A stretch of 48,820 nucleotides of DNA from Gammaproteobacteria bacterium (GTDB taxonomy: Bacteria > Pseudomonadota > Gammaproteobacteria > SZUA-229), in contig JAJDNP010000003.1 in assembly GCA_022340645.1 (NCBI GenBank), positions 1 through 48,820 of the forward strand, written 5' to 3'. Positions 1-8,628 of the stretch are shown here, one piece after another. The first letter of the stretch is position 1. Each line of letters starts with the position of its first letter. A model generated the notes under the pieces. That model did no database searches and had not been told where the DNA came from. It saw only the letters and a program-made list of their open reading frames with translations. The position numbers were made by a program, and so were the translations under genes.

Positions 1-99
1 GGCCTGTTTTTTATCCAGGTAATGCTGGATATCCTGTTTGGACTGATCGGGTGATGAACTTTCAATCAACAGGTCGTCAAGTTCTTTATTTACAGACAT
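1..99 (-). CDS. Hypothetical protein, N-terminal 33 codons only
   Basis: An open frame starts at the ATG complementary to 97-99 and runs off the left edge of the window without a stop. The 33 visible residues begin MSVNKELDDLLIESSS and are acidic and polar, with no recognisable domain. No clear Shine-Dalgarno sequence precedes the ATG. It points the same way as the next gene (190-585) and about 90 bases separate them, so a shared transcript is possible. The family cannot be named from this fragment. Confidence 0.5.
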   Translation of the reverse strand, partial: MSVNKELDDLLIESSSPDQSKQDIQHYLDKKQA

Positions 100-189
100 G
101 AGGAAAAACCATTTAGCTATTAATAATCGGACTTTTTACCGTATTTTAACATTAATAAACACTGACAACAGCAAAGGCTACTACATGGC

Positions 190-585
190 TCACTTCAGCC
201 TGGCATAAAGTTGCTGCAACTCGGCAGACAGGCGCTGCTCGTCAATCGGAAATGCCAAAGATGCGGCAACTTCAAAATTCTGCAAAAAACGCTGGTACTG
301 CGGCTCAAATTCCTTCTCATAAAAAACAATCATACTGCTGTCAGCGACCCCCTGTGAACTGGATAATATGGTCTCCAGACTGCTGCTGCGGTCACGAAAA
401 TCCGACTGAAAATTGAATTCTGCCACCATTACAGCCGGTTTGTACTGGCGAATCAGCTTCACTGCTTTACGCACGCTGTCCGTTTTCAGCACCTGAAAAC
501 CCTGTGCCTCATACAGCAAACTGAAGTCAGGATAACCTCCCAGCTCAACAATTGATAATAAAATCGGCTTAGTACCAGTATTCAT
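190..585 (-). CDS. Receiver-like hypothetical protein (131 aa)
   Basis: The 131-residue protein has the alternating strand/helix pattern of a CheY-like fold: a hydrophobic first strand (PILLSIVEL), a helix, a second strand (FQVLKTDS), a helix (VRKAVKLIRQYKP), then a buried strand (AVMVAEFNF). The usual phospho-accepting aspartate after the third strand appears to be replaced (VMVAEFNF), so if it is a receiver it is probably a pseudo-receiver. No output domain is present. The only ATG start lies at 585 and has no strong ribosome binding site. It is transcribed away from the small gene at 641. The fold assignment is inference from pattern; a function is not known. Confidence 0.6.
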   Translation of the reverse strand: MNTGTKPILLSIVELGGYPDFSLLYEAQGFQVLKTDSVRKAVKLIRQYKPAVMVAEFNFQSDFRDRSSSLETILSSSQGVADSSMIVFYEKEFEPQYQRFLQNFEVAASLAFPIDEQRLSAELQQLYARLK

Positions 586-640
586 TCTATAAAATTCGTT
601 AAACTACAGAGGCAAAAGAGTATTAATCAGGTTTATCACT

Positions 641-877
641 ATGACGGCAGGAAAACTGGTCGAACCCAAAGTTATTACTGATCTAAATCAGAGGATCGTG
701 TGCTTACTGCCCGTAGGCTTTTATTTTAACGACAAACGCTGGGAAATGATCTGGGAACGTTATGAAAAAAAAGGTGATACATTATCCATGGCTGATTTGA
801 AGGCATTATTCCCGGATGAAGCTTGCGTGCAAAATCCGGCTATCGATACTGGCGAAACATTCAAGCATAAAAAATAA
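641..877 (+). CDS. Small hypothetical protein (78 aa)
   Basis: This is a soluble 78-residue protein with no signal peptide and no membrane segment. It opens with a polar stretch, has a hydrophobic core (IVCLLPVGFYFNDKRWEMIW), and ends in a lysine-rich tail. An AGG about 9 bases before the ATG could serve as ribosome binding site. It lies divergently from the receiver-like gene at 190-585 and convergently to the ExeA-type ATPase gene. I do not recognise the family. The codon pattern and the convergent fit between neighbours support a real gene. Confidence 0.55.
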   Translation: MTAGKLVEPKVITDLNQRIVCLLPVGFYFNDKRWEMIWERYEKKGDTLSMADLKALFPDEACVQNPAIDTGETFKHKK

Positions 878-918
878 TCAGGAAAGAATTGTCTTTCCCC
901 GAACTGCCTCAGAGCATG

Positions 919-3042
919 CTACTCAGCGTTTTTTGCTTCTTCTGATAATCGTAACATCTGCGCTGCTTCCGCCTCCCTCAGTTCCTGGCGCTGCTGTTCC
1001 AGCCATTCAAGCTCCAGACGGCGCGCTTCCTGCTGATGTTCAAGTCGTTTCTGCCTTTCTAGTTGCGCCTGTTTAAAGAGTCTCTCATTTTCCAGCTCGG
1101 CAGCTTTCGCAGCAGCCGTTTTTTGCTTGCGCTGCTTTTCTTTCGCCTTAGCTATCCGCTGCTGTTCCGCCAATCTCTTCTTCTTTGCCGCTTCCGCGGC
1201 CAATGCCCTTTTTTGCGCTGCCAGCTTTTCCGCTTCTTCTTTTAAGCGTTTCGCTTCATCCTGTTTAGCGAGCGCTGCTGACTGTTGCTGTTTTAGTAAC
1301 TCTGCTTTTACTTTTGCGGTAGCTTCTGCTTCAGCAGTTGCCTTCGCCCTGGCCGCTACTGCTGCGGCTTTTGCTTTAGCGGCGGCCTGCGCTTCCGCGA
1401 TGGCTTTTGCTTTAGCGGACTCTGCTGCCGCCTTCGCCCTGGCTGCCTCTGCTTTCACTTTGGCGATTTCCGCTTCTGCAGCGGCCCTTGCTTTGGCAGC
1501 TTCAGCTTCTGCTGCTGCCCTGATTTTAGCTGCTTCAGCTTCAGCTGCCGCCCTTGCTCTATCAGTTTCTGCCTGTGCTGCGGCTGCGGCTTCAGCTTTT
1601 GCAGCTTCAGCGTTCGCCTCTGCTTCAATCAGCAATTCTTCCTTTTTTGGTGTTTTCTGTTTTGGCAGTTCGAATAATTGACTATTTACATCTGCTGATT
1701 TCAGCTTGTTTCCATACTCGATCACTACTGCCGCCGCAACCAGAATTACACCAAGCAATGCAGAAATTACACCGTACTTAAGCAAACTTTTACGAAATTC
1801 ACTTTTCTCTTCCGCGTCTTCGTCATCAGATGCATCCATATTTTCCGTGACGGTTGGTAATTCATTTTCCGGGCTTTGAAAGTTTTCCGGTCTTTGATAG
1901 CTTACAGTTTCCGATATTTCGATTTTATTGATTTCAACTTGTGCGACGTCATCATCCGCTGACGTGGCTATCTCTTCAATATTATTTTCGAATGAATAAA
2001 TTTCTTCCGCTTCGCTTTGTATACTGTCAACCTGTGAAGGTGGCTCATTGACATTATCGACCACCCGTCTATCAGGATCATCGTTGAATTGCTGTACTTC
2101 CTCTGGCGCGGCTGTAACTTGCGGCGCCACTCCCTGCGCTGATTTATCAGGACTAATCCACGGAAAATCCCTCTCCAGTTGCATACTGGCTGCTTTATTA
2201 CTCTGCTTTGCATTATTTCGATTAACCAGCGGCACGATACTGTCTTTCATGCGCTCCTGCACCATCTCCTCTACCAGATCGACATCAATCATTTTCAGCT
2301 GATCAGCGAAGCCATAAACCATCACGGTTTCACATAACAGGTTAATCAATCGCGGCGTGCCGCCACTGTAGTTGTGGATGCGTTCACATGCAGCAGGCGT
2401 AAAAACATCTCTTTGTGCGCCGGCGACACGCAGTCGGTGCTGAATATAACCGCAGGTTTCTTCAAGGTTAAGTGAATCCAGGTGATAATCGACAGCGATG
2501 CGTTGTGCAAACTGCATCAACTCGGGTGAACTTAGCATTTCCTTTAATTCCGGCTGGCCCGCCAGAATAATCTGCATTAACAGGTCTTTTTCAGAATTCA
2601 CATTCGACAGCATGCGTAATTCTTCCAGTGTATCCGCAGTCATGTTCTGTGCTTCATCAACAACCAGCAGCACCGAGCGATTATTGGCGTATTCGTTAAT
2701 CACAAAATCCATGAATGCCTGATGCATTTCGACCTGTGTCATATTTGGCTGATGCAGGTTAAATGCTGACAGTATCCAGTCGAGCAGTCCGCCAAAAGAA
2801 CGGTGGGTATTTGTAATTAAACCAACAGAAACATCATTACCAACATTTTGCAGTAAGGCGCGAATAATGGTTGTTTTCCCTGCCCCCGGCTCACCACTGA
2901 TAACACAAAAACCGGCATGATTGAGCATGCCGTATTCCAGCAAGGTGAGCGCCGCCTGGTGTTTTTTGCTTAAAAACAGAAAATCCGGATCTGGTAACAT
3001 CGAGAACGGCTTTTTCTTTAAACCGTAAAACGCTTCATACAT
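919..3042 (-). CDS. ExeA-type AAA ATPase with membrane segment and long TolA-like alanine-rich helix
   Basis: The N-terminal 270 residues are an ExeA/GspA/MshM-type AAA+ ATPase. The typical MYEAFYGLKKKPFSMLPDPDF opening is followed by Walker A GEPGAGKTT (residues 50-58) and Walker B VLLVVDEAQN (near 125-133). An acidic linker follows, then one hydrophobic segment at about residues 419-442 (GVISALLGVILVAAAVVIEYG). From about 467 to 677 comes a very long Ala/Lys/Glu helix made of AAAEAEAAK-type units, like the periplasm-spanning domain II of TolA. Known ExeA proteins drive secretin assembly and usually end in a peptidoglycan-binding domain; here that position is taken by the helix. The ATPase would face the cytoplasm and the helix the periplasm. 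No secretin or pilus genes are in the window, so the partner is unknown. Confidence 0.85.
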   Translation of the reverse strand: MYEAFYGLKKKPFSMLPDPDFLFLSKKHQAALTLLEYGMLNHAGFCVISGEPGAGKTTIIRALLQNVGNDVSVGLITNTHRSFGGLLDWILSAFNLHQPNMTQVEMHQAFMDFVINEYANNRSVLLVVDEAQNMTADTLEELRMLSNVNSEKDLLMQIILAGQPELKEMLSSPELMQFAQRIAVDYHLDSLNLEETCGYIQHRLRVAGAQRDVFTPAACERIHNYSGGTPRLINLLCETVMVYGFADQLKMIDVDLVEEMVQERMKDSIVPLVNRNNAKQSNKAASMQLERDFPWISPDKSAQGVAPQVTAAPEEVQQFNDDPDRRVVDNVNEPPSQVDSIQSEAEEIYSFENNIEEIATSADDDVAQVEINKIEISETVSYQRPENFQSPENELPTVTENMDASDDEDAEEKSEFRKSLLKYGVISALLGVILVAAAVVIEYGNKLKSADVNSQLFELPKQKTPKKEELLIEAEANAEAAKAEAAAAAQAETDRARAAAEAEAAKIRAAAEAEAAKARAAAEAEIAKVKAEAARAKAAAESAKAKAIAEAQAAAKAKAAAVAARAKATAEAEATAKVKAELLKQQQSAALAKQDEAKRLKEEAEKLAAQKRALAAEAAKKKRLAEQQRIAKAKEKQRKQKTAAAKAAELENERLFKQAQLERQKRLEHQQEARRLELEWLEQQRQELREAEAAQMLRLSEEAKNAE

Positions 3043-3221
3043 AATATTTGCTAACCAGTGAGTGTATTAAAATCAACAATATATAACTGTAAACTTATAG
3101 AGCGACTATTAGAAGATTAATTCATTAATTTGTTATATTGTGTCAGCTATTATAGTCAATATATGCAGAACGAGACGATAAACGGTATATTTATCATCCA
3201 AAATAGATCTGGCGTGGCAGG

Positions 3222-3311
3222 GCAGTGAGCAGTGAACAGCAAAAAAACCTGAAAAACAGCTCTGGCTAGTTTTACTGATTTGCGTAAGGTTTAAAATTCA
3301 CTATTCACTGC
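3222..3311. repeat. Inverted repeat of CAGTGAA-type heptamers
   Basis: GCAGTGAGCAGTGAA at 3222-3236 faces TTCACTATTCACTGC at 3297-3311, giving 15-base arms with two mismatches around a 60-base interior. Each arm is itself close to a tandem heptamer. The element lies immediately after the stop codon of the ferredoxin reductase gene and may form a large hairpin. A second heptamer element is at 10348-10426. Confidence 0.5.
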
Positions 3312-3314
3312 TTT

Positions 3315-4058
3315 TTAATGGTATTTTTCGATGGTTATGTGCCCCGGCTCCCGGCGGCGATGTTTTCTCAAGCCGCGTTTTTCAAGACATTCGGTTACAC
3401 TGCTGATCATTGCTGAATTCCCGCACATCATTACATGAGAATCATTTTCATTGATATTTATCCCTGTTCTTTGCTCAAAAGAACCCTCTTCCAGACTTTC
3501 CGGAATTCTTTTATTTATCGCACCTGCAACTTCTTCCCGGGTAATAAAGGGAACAAACAAAAACTGATCGCCATGCTGTTTTTCTATCGCTGAAATTTGC
3601 TGCCGGTAGGACAGTTCAGAGAGATCTCTCACAGAGTAAGCCAGTACAATTTTTTCAAAGCGCAGCCAGGCCTGTTGACTGTTTAAAATCGACAGAAACG
3701 GTCCAACACCTGTGCCGGTTGCCAGCAGCCACAAATGCCTGCATTCAGGTACCTCATTAATAATTAAAAAACCCGTGGCTTTTTCACTGAGAAAAACTTC
3801 ATCACCCGCTTCCAGCGCTGCCAGTCTTGGTGACAAAGGCCCTTCGAGCACAATATTAAAAAAGATTTCCAGCGTGTCATCGTCGGGATTATTAACCAAT
3901 GAATAAGGCCTGGCGACACGTTCGCCCTCGATATCAAGCGCGACACGTACAAACTGGCCGGGGACAAAATCCTTAAATGCAGATTGAATACGCAGCGAAA
4001 ACAAACGATCATTCCACTGAATTTTTTCCGTGACTTTACCCGTTAACCAGCCCGCCAT
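3315..4058 (-). CDS. fpr: Ferredoxin/flavodoxin-NADP(+) reductase
   Basis: This 247-residue flavoprotein moves electrons between NADPH and ferredoxin or flavodoxin in the cytoplasm, supporting radical-SAM enzymes, iron-sulfur repair and oxidative stress defence. The FAD-binding RPYSLVN motif lies near residue 50. The NADP-binding GTGVGPFLSI motif lies near 115 and a MMCGNSAMI segment near 210. The C-terminus (RRREPGHITIEKYH) is the short aromatic-ending tail typical of the bacterial Fpr subclass. Length is normal for the family. It stands alone on the minus strand, about 270 bases from the ExeA-type ATPase gene. Regulation is not visible from sequence. Confidence 0.93.
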   Translation of the reverse strand: MAGWLTGKVTEKIQWNDRLFSLRIQSAFKDFVPGQFVRVALDIEGERVARPYSLVNNPDDDTLEIFFNIVLEGPLSPRLAALEAGDEVFLSEKATGFLIINEVPECRHLWLLATGTGVGPFLSILNSQQAWLRFEKIVLAYSVRDLSELSYRQQISAIEKQHGDQFLFVPFITREEVAGAINKRIPESLEEGSFEQRTGININENDSHVMMCGNSAMISSVTECLEKRGLRKHRRREPGHITIEKYH

Positions 4059-4151
4059 ATTGTCACCCTTTCTGTTAGTTTGAGAAGTTAATAGTTCTAA
4101 TTTTACTACTGTTATATGATAATTCGTTTACTACAATAATTATCCATATTT

Positions 4152-4586
4152 ATGATACAACTACACCCCCAGCTTGAAAAAGACTGCATAATTCTTGGTG
4201 AATTCAGCTTATGCACACTACTGTTGTTGAATGACGCCAATTATCCGTGGTTTATTCTGCTGCCAAACCGGGATGGCATATCTGAAATACATCAGCTGGC
4301 AGAAACAGACCGGCAGCAGCTGCTTACGGAATCGATGTTTTTCTGTCATTGCCTGGAACAGGTTTTCAGGCCCGACAAACTTAATATTGCAGCACTTGGC
4401 AATGTCGTACCGCAATTACATATTCATCATATTGCGAGATATACAACCGATGCCTGCTGGCCTGCCCCGGTCTGGGGCGCCATAACCGCGAAACCGTATA
4501 ACAGTCTGCAACTGGACCATATGAAAAGCCAGCTGGCGAACTGGTTTGACAGGAATAACGGAGAGGAATTTCGCTGGATGGACTGA
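4152..4586 (+). CDS. HIT family hydrolase
   Basis: The 144-residue protein carries the histidine triad signature near its C-terminus (VPQLHIHHIARYTTD, His90, His92 and His93) followed by the WPAPVWG segment typical of small proteobacterial HIT proteins. HIT proteins hydrolyse or transfer nucleotidyl groups from dinucleoside polyphosphates or AMP conjugates. The spacing of the histidines (i, i+2, i+3) differs from the textbook i, i+2, i+4 pattern, but the same HHIAR form is what I recall for this subgroup. The gene is divergent from fpr and convergent with arfB. The substrate is unknown. Confidence 0.88.
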   Translation: MIQLHPQLEKDCIILGEFSLCTLLLLNDANYPWFILLPNRDGISEIHQLAETDRQQLLTESMFFCHCLEQVFRPDKLNIAALGNVVPQLHIHHIARYTTDACWPAPVWGAITAKPYNSLQLDHMKSQLANWFDRNNGEEFRWMD

Positions 4587-4736
4587 TGACTCCCTGCCAT
4601 CGTCGTTGCCCGGTTTTTAAAAAACGCCTGCACCCCGCAGTCAACTTGCGGCTTTATACTGCAATCAGGTACGCTTACCCGTCTAAAGTATGCGAATCTG
4701 AATTCCCCGGGCCGGTTGCTGAACACGGGATCGAAA

Positions 4737-5150
4737 TCAGTTCTGCTCATCAACCTTCCGGCGGCTTTTCTTTAATTCTCCACGTTTATTTTTGGCGTTG
4801 AGCCTGTTTAAATTTGATACTTTCGTCGGACGGGTCTTTTTCCTGATTTTTCTCGGCTTCAGTGCCTGTTCTACAAAGCAACGCAATCTGGCCAAAGCCA
4901 GCTCTTTATTCTGCAACTGGCTGCGCGTTTCCTGTGACTTGATAACAAAAACGCCTTCCCTGGTAACCCGCTGATCGTTCAACTTTAACAAGCGGTATTT
5001 AACCGCCGCTGGCAGGCTGGAAGACGCAATATCAAATTTCAGATGTATCGCGGTAGAGACTTTGTTAATATTCTGCCCACCTGATCCCTGCGAACGAACA
5101 GCCGACATAATAATTTCATTGTCAGGAATAGATATGTGCTTCACTTTCAT
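4737..5150 (-). CDS. arfB: Peptidyl-tRNA hydrolase ArfB (YaeJ)
   Basis: ArfB rescues ribosomes stalled at the end of broken mRNAs by hydrolysing the peptidyl-tRNA ester in the peptidyl transferase centre. The release-factor GGQ motif (GSGGQNINKV) is at residues 24-26 counting from the ATG at 5150. The protein ends in the long lysine/arginine-rich tail that enters the mRNA channel in known ArfB. A TTG 18 bases upstream would add six residues, but the ATG has a GGA-containing ribosome binding site and the usual MKVKHISIP start. The final 137 residues match the family length. Confidence 0.93.
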   Translation of the reverse strand: MKVKHISIPDNEIIMSAVRSQGSGGQNINKVSTAIHLKFDIASSSLPAAVKYRLLKLNDQRVTREGVFVIKSQETRSQLQNKELALARLRCFVEQALKPRKIRKKTRPTKVSNLNRLNAKNKRGELKKSRRKVDEQN

Positions 5151-5216
5151 ATTGCATCCGGGTATCAAAAATCACTCATAATCGAATATTCACTAATTAC
5201 GCAAGAATCATAATTC

Positions 5217-5780
5217 ATGAAAGCTAACGAAATAAAAAAAGGACTGGTTATTAATCAGGATAGCAAAAAAATACTGATTAAAAATATCATTGTACAGTCG
5301 CCATCTTCTCGCAGCGGCAGTACTTTATACAAGGTTAGCGGCACTGACATCAGCAGCGGACAGAAATTTGAGCGCCGTTTCAAAGGGGAAGAAGTCATTG
5401 CCCCCGTTGACGTATCACGACGTGCTGTGCAATTACTGTTTCACGATAATGATAGTTACACTTTTATGGATAGTGAAAGTTATGAACAATACACATTGGC
5501 TGCCGATGCCCTCGAAGACGAGACAGCTTTCCTTTATGACGGGCTTGAGGGATTAAGCGCATTAATCTGTGAAGGTGAGCTGCTTGGTATCGAGCTGCCC
5601 TCTACAATGTCACTGCTAATCGTCGAATGCGCGCCCGCAATGAAAGCCGCCTCTTCCTCAGCACGCACCAAGCCAGCGACTTTAGCAACCGGCCTGGTTG
5701 TGCAGGTGCCTGAATACCTGACACCGGGTGAAACAATCAAGATCAACACAGAAACACGTGAGTACATGTCAAGAGCTTAA
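5217..5780 (+). CDS. efpL: Elongation factor P-like protein EfpL (YeiP)
   Basis: The 187-residue protein has the three beta-barrel layout of EF-P: an N-terminal KOW-like domain (MKANEIKKGLVI), a central OB fold and a C-terminal OB fold ending TPGETIKINTETREYMSRA. The first-domain loop reads SPSSRSGSTLYKV, the shape of the YeiP/EfpL branch, instead of the lysine-bearing loop of canonical EF-P. EfpL relieves ribosome stalling at proline-rich and some other motifs. The gene is divergent from arfB, so two ribosome-rescue genes sit back to back, and is followed 24 bases later by the SprT-like gene on the same strand. Confidence 0.92.
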   Translation: MKANEIKKGLVINQDSKKILIKNIIVQSPSSRSGSTLYKVSGTDISSGQKFERRFKGEEVIAPVDVSRRAVQLLFHDNDSYTFMDSESYEQYTLAADALEDETAFLYDGLEGLSALICEGELLGIELPSTMSLLIVECAPAMKAASSSARTKPATLATGLVVQVPEYLTPGETIKINTETREYMSRA

Positions 5781-5804
5781 ATTTTCTGCAAATGCACGCC
5801 AATA

Positions 5805-6365
5805 ATGAATAATGACACAGCAATCATCCAGCCATTATCGACTGAACAGCAACAGCAGGTTATCGAGCAAACGCATGCTTATATACAGCAGGCGGCAGAA
5901 CTCTTTAATATAAAAAAAGAAACCGTCGACATCAGCTTTAACCTGAAAGGCCGTGCAGCAGGCATGTATCGCGTCAAGCGCCGCAGCAATCTTTTATTCG
6001 GCCGTGCAAAAAGAGAAATTCGATATAACCCTTATATCTTCTCCAAATATTTCGAAGACAATTTCATCACGACCATCCCTCATGAGGTCGCCCATTACAT
6101 CAGCGATATGATTTACGGAATAAAAAATATCAAACCGCACGGTAGCGAATGGAAAGCGATTATGCGGATTTTTGGCGCCGATGCATCTGTCACGGCAAGT
6201 TATGACCTTGCAGGCATTCCCCTGAGAAAACATGCTTATTTCACTTACCAGTGCGCCTGCAAGGAACATCAGCTAACGTCGATACGGCATAACAGGATTA
6301 AAAAATATCGTTATCAGTATCTATGCATTCACTGCAAACAGGTACTTCAGCAAAAACCGAAATAA
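5805..6365 (+). CDS. SprT-like zinc metalloprotease
   Basis: The 186-residue protein holds the zinc site HEVAH at residues 93-97 with a third candidate ligand in HGSEW (His112), as in SprT and the eukaryotic Spartan protease domain. The C-terminal part (YQCACKEHQ ... YLCIHCKQVL) has paired cysteines and looks like a zinc ribbon. Family members in E. coli are poorly characterised; Spartan degrades DNA-protein crosslinks. It follows efpL closely and is probably cotranscribed with it. No signal peptide is present, so it should be cytoplasmic. Confidence 0.88.
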   Translation: MNNDTAIIQPLSTEQQQQVIEQTHAYIQQAAELFNIKKETVDISFNLKGRAAGMYRVKRRSNLLFGRAKREIRYNPYIFSKYFEDNFITTIPHEVAHYISDMIYGIKNIKPHGSEWKAIMRIFGADASVTASYDLAGIPLRKHAYFTYQCACKEHQLTSIRHNRIKKYRYQYLCIHCKQVLQQKPK

Positions 6366-6390
6366 AAAATATTATTCGATAAACTGCTGT

Positions 6391-6714
6391 TTATGGCTCC
6401 TCACCATAATCTATCGTAATTTCTTCATCTGGCATAATATCCCGTGCGGCATACAACTTGAATCCATCAAACTCGGCGTGCGGATCAGTACTGTGGTTTA
6501 GATAACGCAGCAAATTTTTACCGTCGCGCCCCACCCAGACATCATCATGTTTTTCCACCCACAGGACATGCATGTTATTTTCACTTACCACCGGTCCATC
6601 GTATTCGCCCATGTAATCGCCCTTGTTGATTTTTATACGCGCAAATAATCCTTTACCATGTAATTCCGATTCCTTTATATAAAATAACTGATGTAATTTT
6701 TCATCTGATAACAT
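6391..6714 (-). CDS. SET domain protein (putative protein-lysine methyltransferase)
   Basis: The 107-residue protein is a minimal SET domain. It shows GKGLFARIKINKGDYMGEY at the start, the RYLNHSTDPHAEF knot motif (NHS), and the C-terminal ARDIMPDEEITIDYGEE motif that completes the S-adenosylmethionine pocket. A TTG at 6741 would add nine residues, but the ATG at 6714 has GCAGG seven bases upstream and is preferred. SET proteins methylate lysines using SAM; the bacterial substrate cannot be deduced. It converges on the SprT-like gene. Confidence 0.87.
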   Translation of the reverse strand: MLSDEKLHQLFYIKESELHGKGLFARIKINKGDYMGEYDGPVVSENNMHVLWVEKHDDVWVGRDGKNLLRYLNHSTDPHAEFDGFKLYAARDIMPDEEITIDYGEEP

Positions 6715-6888
6715 ACGTAACCTGCTACTGCTTTCTACCAATAAAAATTAACTGATTTATCTCGAGTTATTTTACTGATAAAAACCGTGCACGAAAACCA
6801 GAGTTACGCTTTAACGCACAACAATAAGCCCGGCCATATTCTTTTACTGATCACATCTCACCAACAGCAAGCCAGTGATATAAAAAAC

Positions 6889-7371
6889 TTAGTGATGGTG
6901 GCCATGCGGCCCATGCACATGACCATGGGAAATTTCTTCCTCTGAGGCTTCACGCACATCAATCACCTTAATAGAAAAGTTCATCTCAACACCGGCCAAT
7001 GCATGATTGCCGTCTATTACTACAACATCATCTTTTACTTCTTTCACGGTAACAACGATAGCCTGGCCATCCGGGCTTTGCGCGTGAAACTGCAAGCCTA
7101 CCGCGATGTCACCAGCATCCTGAAACATTTCTTTAGGCACTTCCTGGACGCGTGCCGGGTCTTTATGGCCATAGCCTTCCTCTGGCGGAACTGTAACAGA
7201 AAACTCATCGCCGACAGATTTACCCGTTAACGCCTTTTCCAGTCCGGGAATTATATTCATTGCACCATGCAGGTACAAAAAACTGCCATCATCGGACTGA
7301 TCAATAATATTGCCGTCCTTGTCTTTAAGTGTGTAATGAAGGGTTACAACAGAATTTGGTTCGATTTGCAT
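6889..7371 (-). CDS. slyD: FKBP-type peptidyl-prolyl isomerase SlyD
   Basis: SlyD is a cytoplasmic proline isomerase and chaperone that also binds nickel and zinc. The 160-residue protein starts with the FKBP strand MQIEPNSVVTLHYTLKDKDG, has the GLEKALTGKSVGDEF core, the inserted flap domain (PPEEGYGHKDPARVQEVPKEMF) and a histidine-rich tail (HGHVHGPHGHHH) that would bind metal. The tail is shorter than in E. coli but of the same kind. It is transcribed alone; no operator is apparent. Confidence 0.95.
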   Translation of the reverse strand: MQIEPNSVVTLHYTLKDKDGNIIDQSDDGSFLYLHGAMNIIPGLEKALTGKSVGDEFSVTVPPEEGYGHKDPARVQEVPKEMFQDAGDIAVGLQFHAQSPDGQAIVVTVKEVKDDVVVIDGNHALAGVEMNFSIKVIDVREASEEEISHGHVHGPHGHHH

Positions 7372-7705
7372 AATTTATCCGTGGACGCTAAAAAAAATCT
7401 AACCTTAACAGAATCGATATAGATATGACAAACCTAATCAGTTTCACGGTTAATACACTCGAATATAGACTGTATAAAATTACCGCTGTACAACAGTATT
7501 GAATAAGTAATAATATTTCATGCCATACAGCGTAGATTGCACACTCTGGAATCACAATGCAAACAGTGAGAGGAGCCAGATATCTCCACGAAAAAACTAA
7601 TTGTTTGTTTCGTATATCAGTGAAATCCAGCAAAAAATCGACTAAATTTCAAATATGCCCGTTTCATGCTACAGCCAGAGAATTCTTAATCCATTTCGTG
7701 GAGTA

Positions 7706-8584
7706 ATGAACATTATTTCCACCGGTGGTGCAGATGCCGTCACCATCGATGGTGTCAACTGGTCACTCTACATTCACGATAAGTTTGATTGTCCAACAAA
7801 TGACCCAGAAGAGTTTTTCCAGATAGATATGCCGGATATCCGCTTTGGCGAATGGAACAGGAAATCCGGCCTGAAACGCTCGCCGCTTATCGCTTCATAT
7901 CACTACAATGAAATACAGGCCATCGGGCATGTATTACTGGAAGCTGTGCAGAATTATGCTGATTTATGCCCTTTTCCATTTGCCGATAAATACGAACTAT
8001 GGCTGCTTGATAAAAATAGCCATGAACCCCTGGCCTTACTTGACAGCGCCTGTAATGAACATGATATTCATAGTCCGCATAATTTAATATGGGAAGCGGG
8101 TTTGCGCTGTAAACAGGAGTTTCTAAAAGAACACCCGCTAGCGGACAGACATAACATTTCGGCGGGTGAACTGCTCAATCAATTCATCAATCAACGCGCG
8201 GGTAAAAACCCTTCAGCACAATGGTTTTATCGAGACCGGTTTGAAAACGGCAAGGGCTTAATCGGCATTAACATAAATCCCAGGCTTCATGGCAGGGAAC
8301 TTTCATCACGACTATTTCCAAAAATGCTGGTTCAGGACCAATGGCAGGATGAAACAAAAGATTTACTGGTTGACTCATTTATTAACTGGTTATCGCCCTA
8401 CCTGCTGGTGCTGGATTTTTTAAGAGACAGGCAGCGGGAAATGCTGGAAATTGCAGCACGAAATCACGCGCTGCTGGTTGACAGGATGTACCCGCTATAT
8501 CCTAAAGTTATTAATCAGCAGGTTATGAATGCTGCACGAGTTGAAGCCATGATGCGCAGATCAGTTGAAAAAAATAGCACCTGA
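7706..8584 (+). CDS. Conserved hypothetical protein (292 aa)
   Basis: I do not recognise a named domain. The protein begins MNIISTGGADAVTIDGVNW, is soluble, mixed alpha/beta in its first two thirds, and helical at the end (LVLDFLRDRQREMLEIAARN). There is no signal peptide and no membrane segment. An upstream ATG at 7655 would add 17 residues; 7706 was chosen because the protein-like composition begins there, although the nearby GGAG is too close to be an ideal ribosome binding site. Codon use resembles the neighbours. It stands alone between slyD and a terminator at 8592-8617. Confidence 0.7.
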   Translation: MNIISTGGADAVTIDGVNWSLYIHDKFDCPTNDPEEFFQIDMPDIRFGEWNRKSGLKRSPLIASYHYNEIQAIGHVLLEAVQNYADLCPFPFADKYELWLLDKNSHEPLALLDSACNEHDIHSPHNLIWEAGLRCKQEFLKEHPLADRHNISAGELLNQFINQRAGKNPSAQWFYRDRFENGKGLIGININPRLHGRELSSRLFPKMLVQDQWQDETKDLLVDSFINWLSPYLLVLDFLRDRQREMLEIAARNHALLVDRMYPLYPKVINQQVMNAARVEAMMRRSVEKNST

Positions 8585-8591
8585 TAGAGCA

Positions 8592-8617
8592 TGCGCGTGA
8601 TTCGGCGCACATTTTTT
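8592..8617 (+). terminator. Possible rho-independent terminator
   Basis: TGCGC at 8592-8596 pairs with GCGCA at 8605-8609 and is followed by a run of six T at 8612-8617. The stem is short, so confidence is moderate. It lies 7 bases after the stop of the 7706-8584 gene and faces the convergent flavoprotein gene. Confidence 0.45.
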
Positions 8618-8628
8618 ACAAAAAAAAC

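Noticed and set aside
1127-1681. A 184-codon plus-strand open frame very rich in alanine and serine
   Set aside because: It is the antisense of the Ala/Lys/Glu repeat of the ExeA-type gene; repeated codons keep the other strand open.
7388-7633. An 81-codon hydrophobic frame on the minus strand between slyD and the conserved hypothetical gene
   Set aside because: It starts at a CTG, has no ribosome binding site, and its composition is that of AT-rich intergenic DNA.
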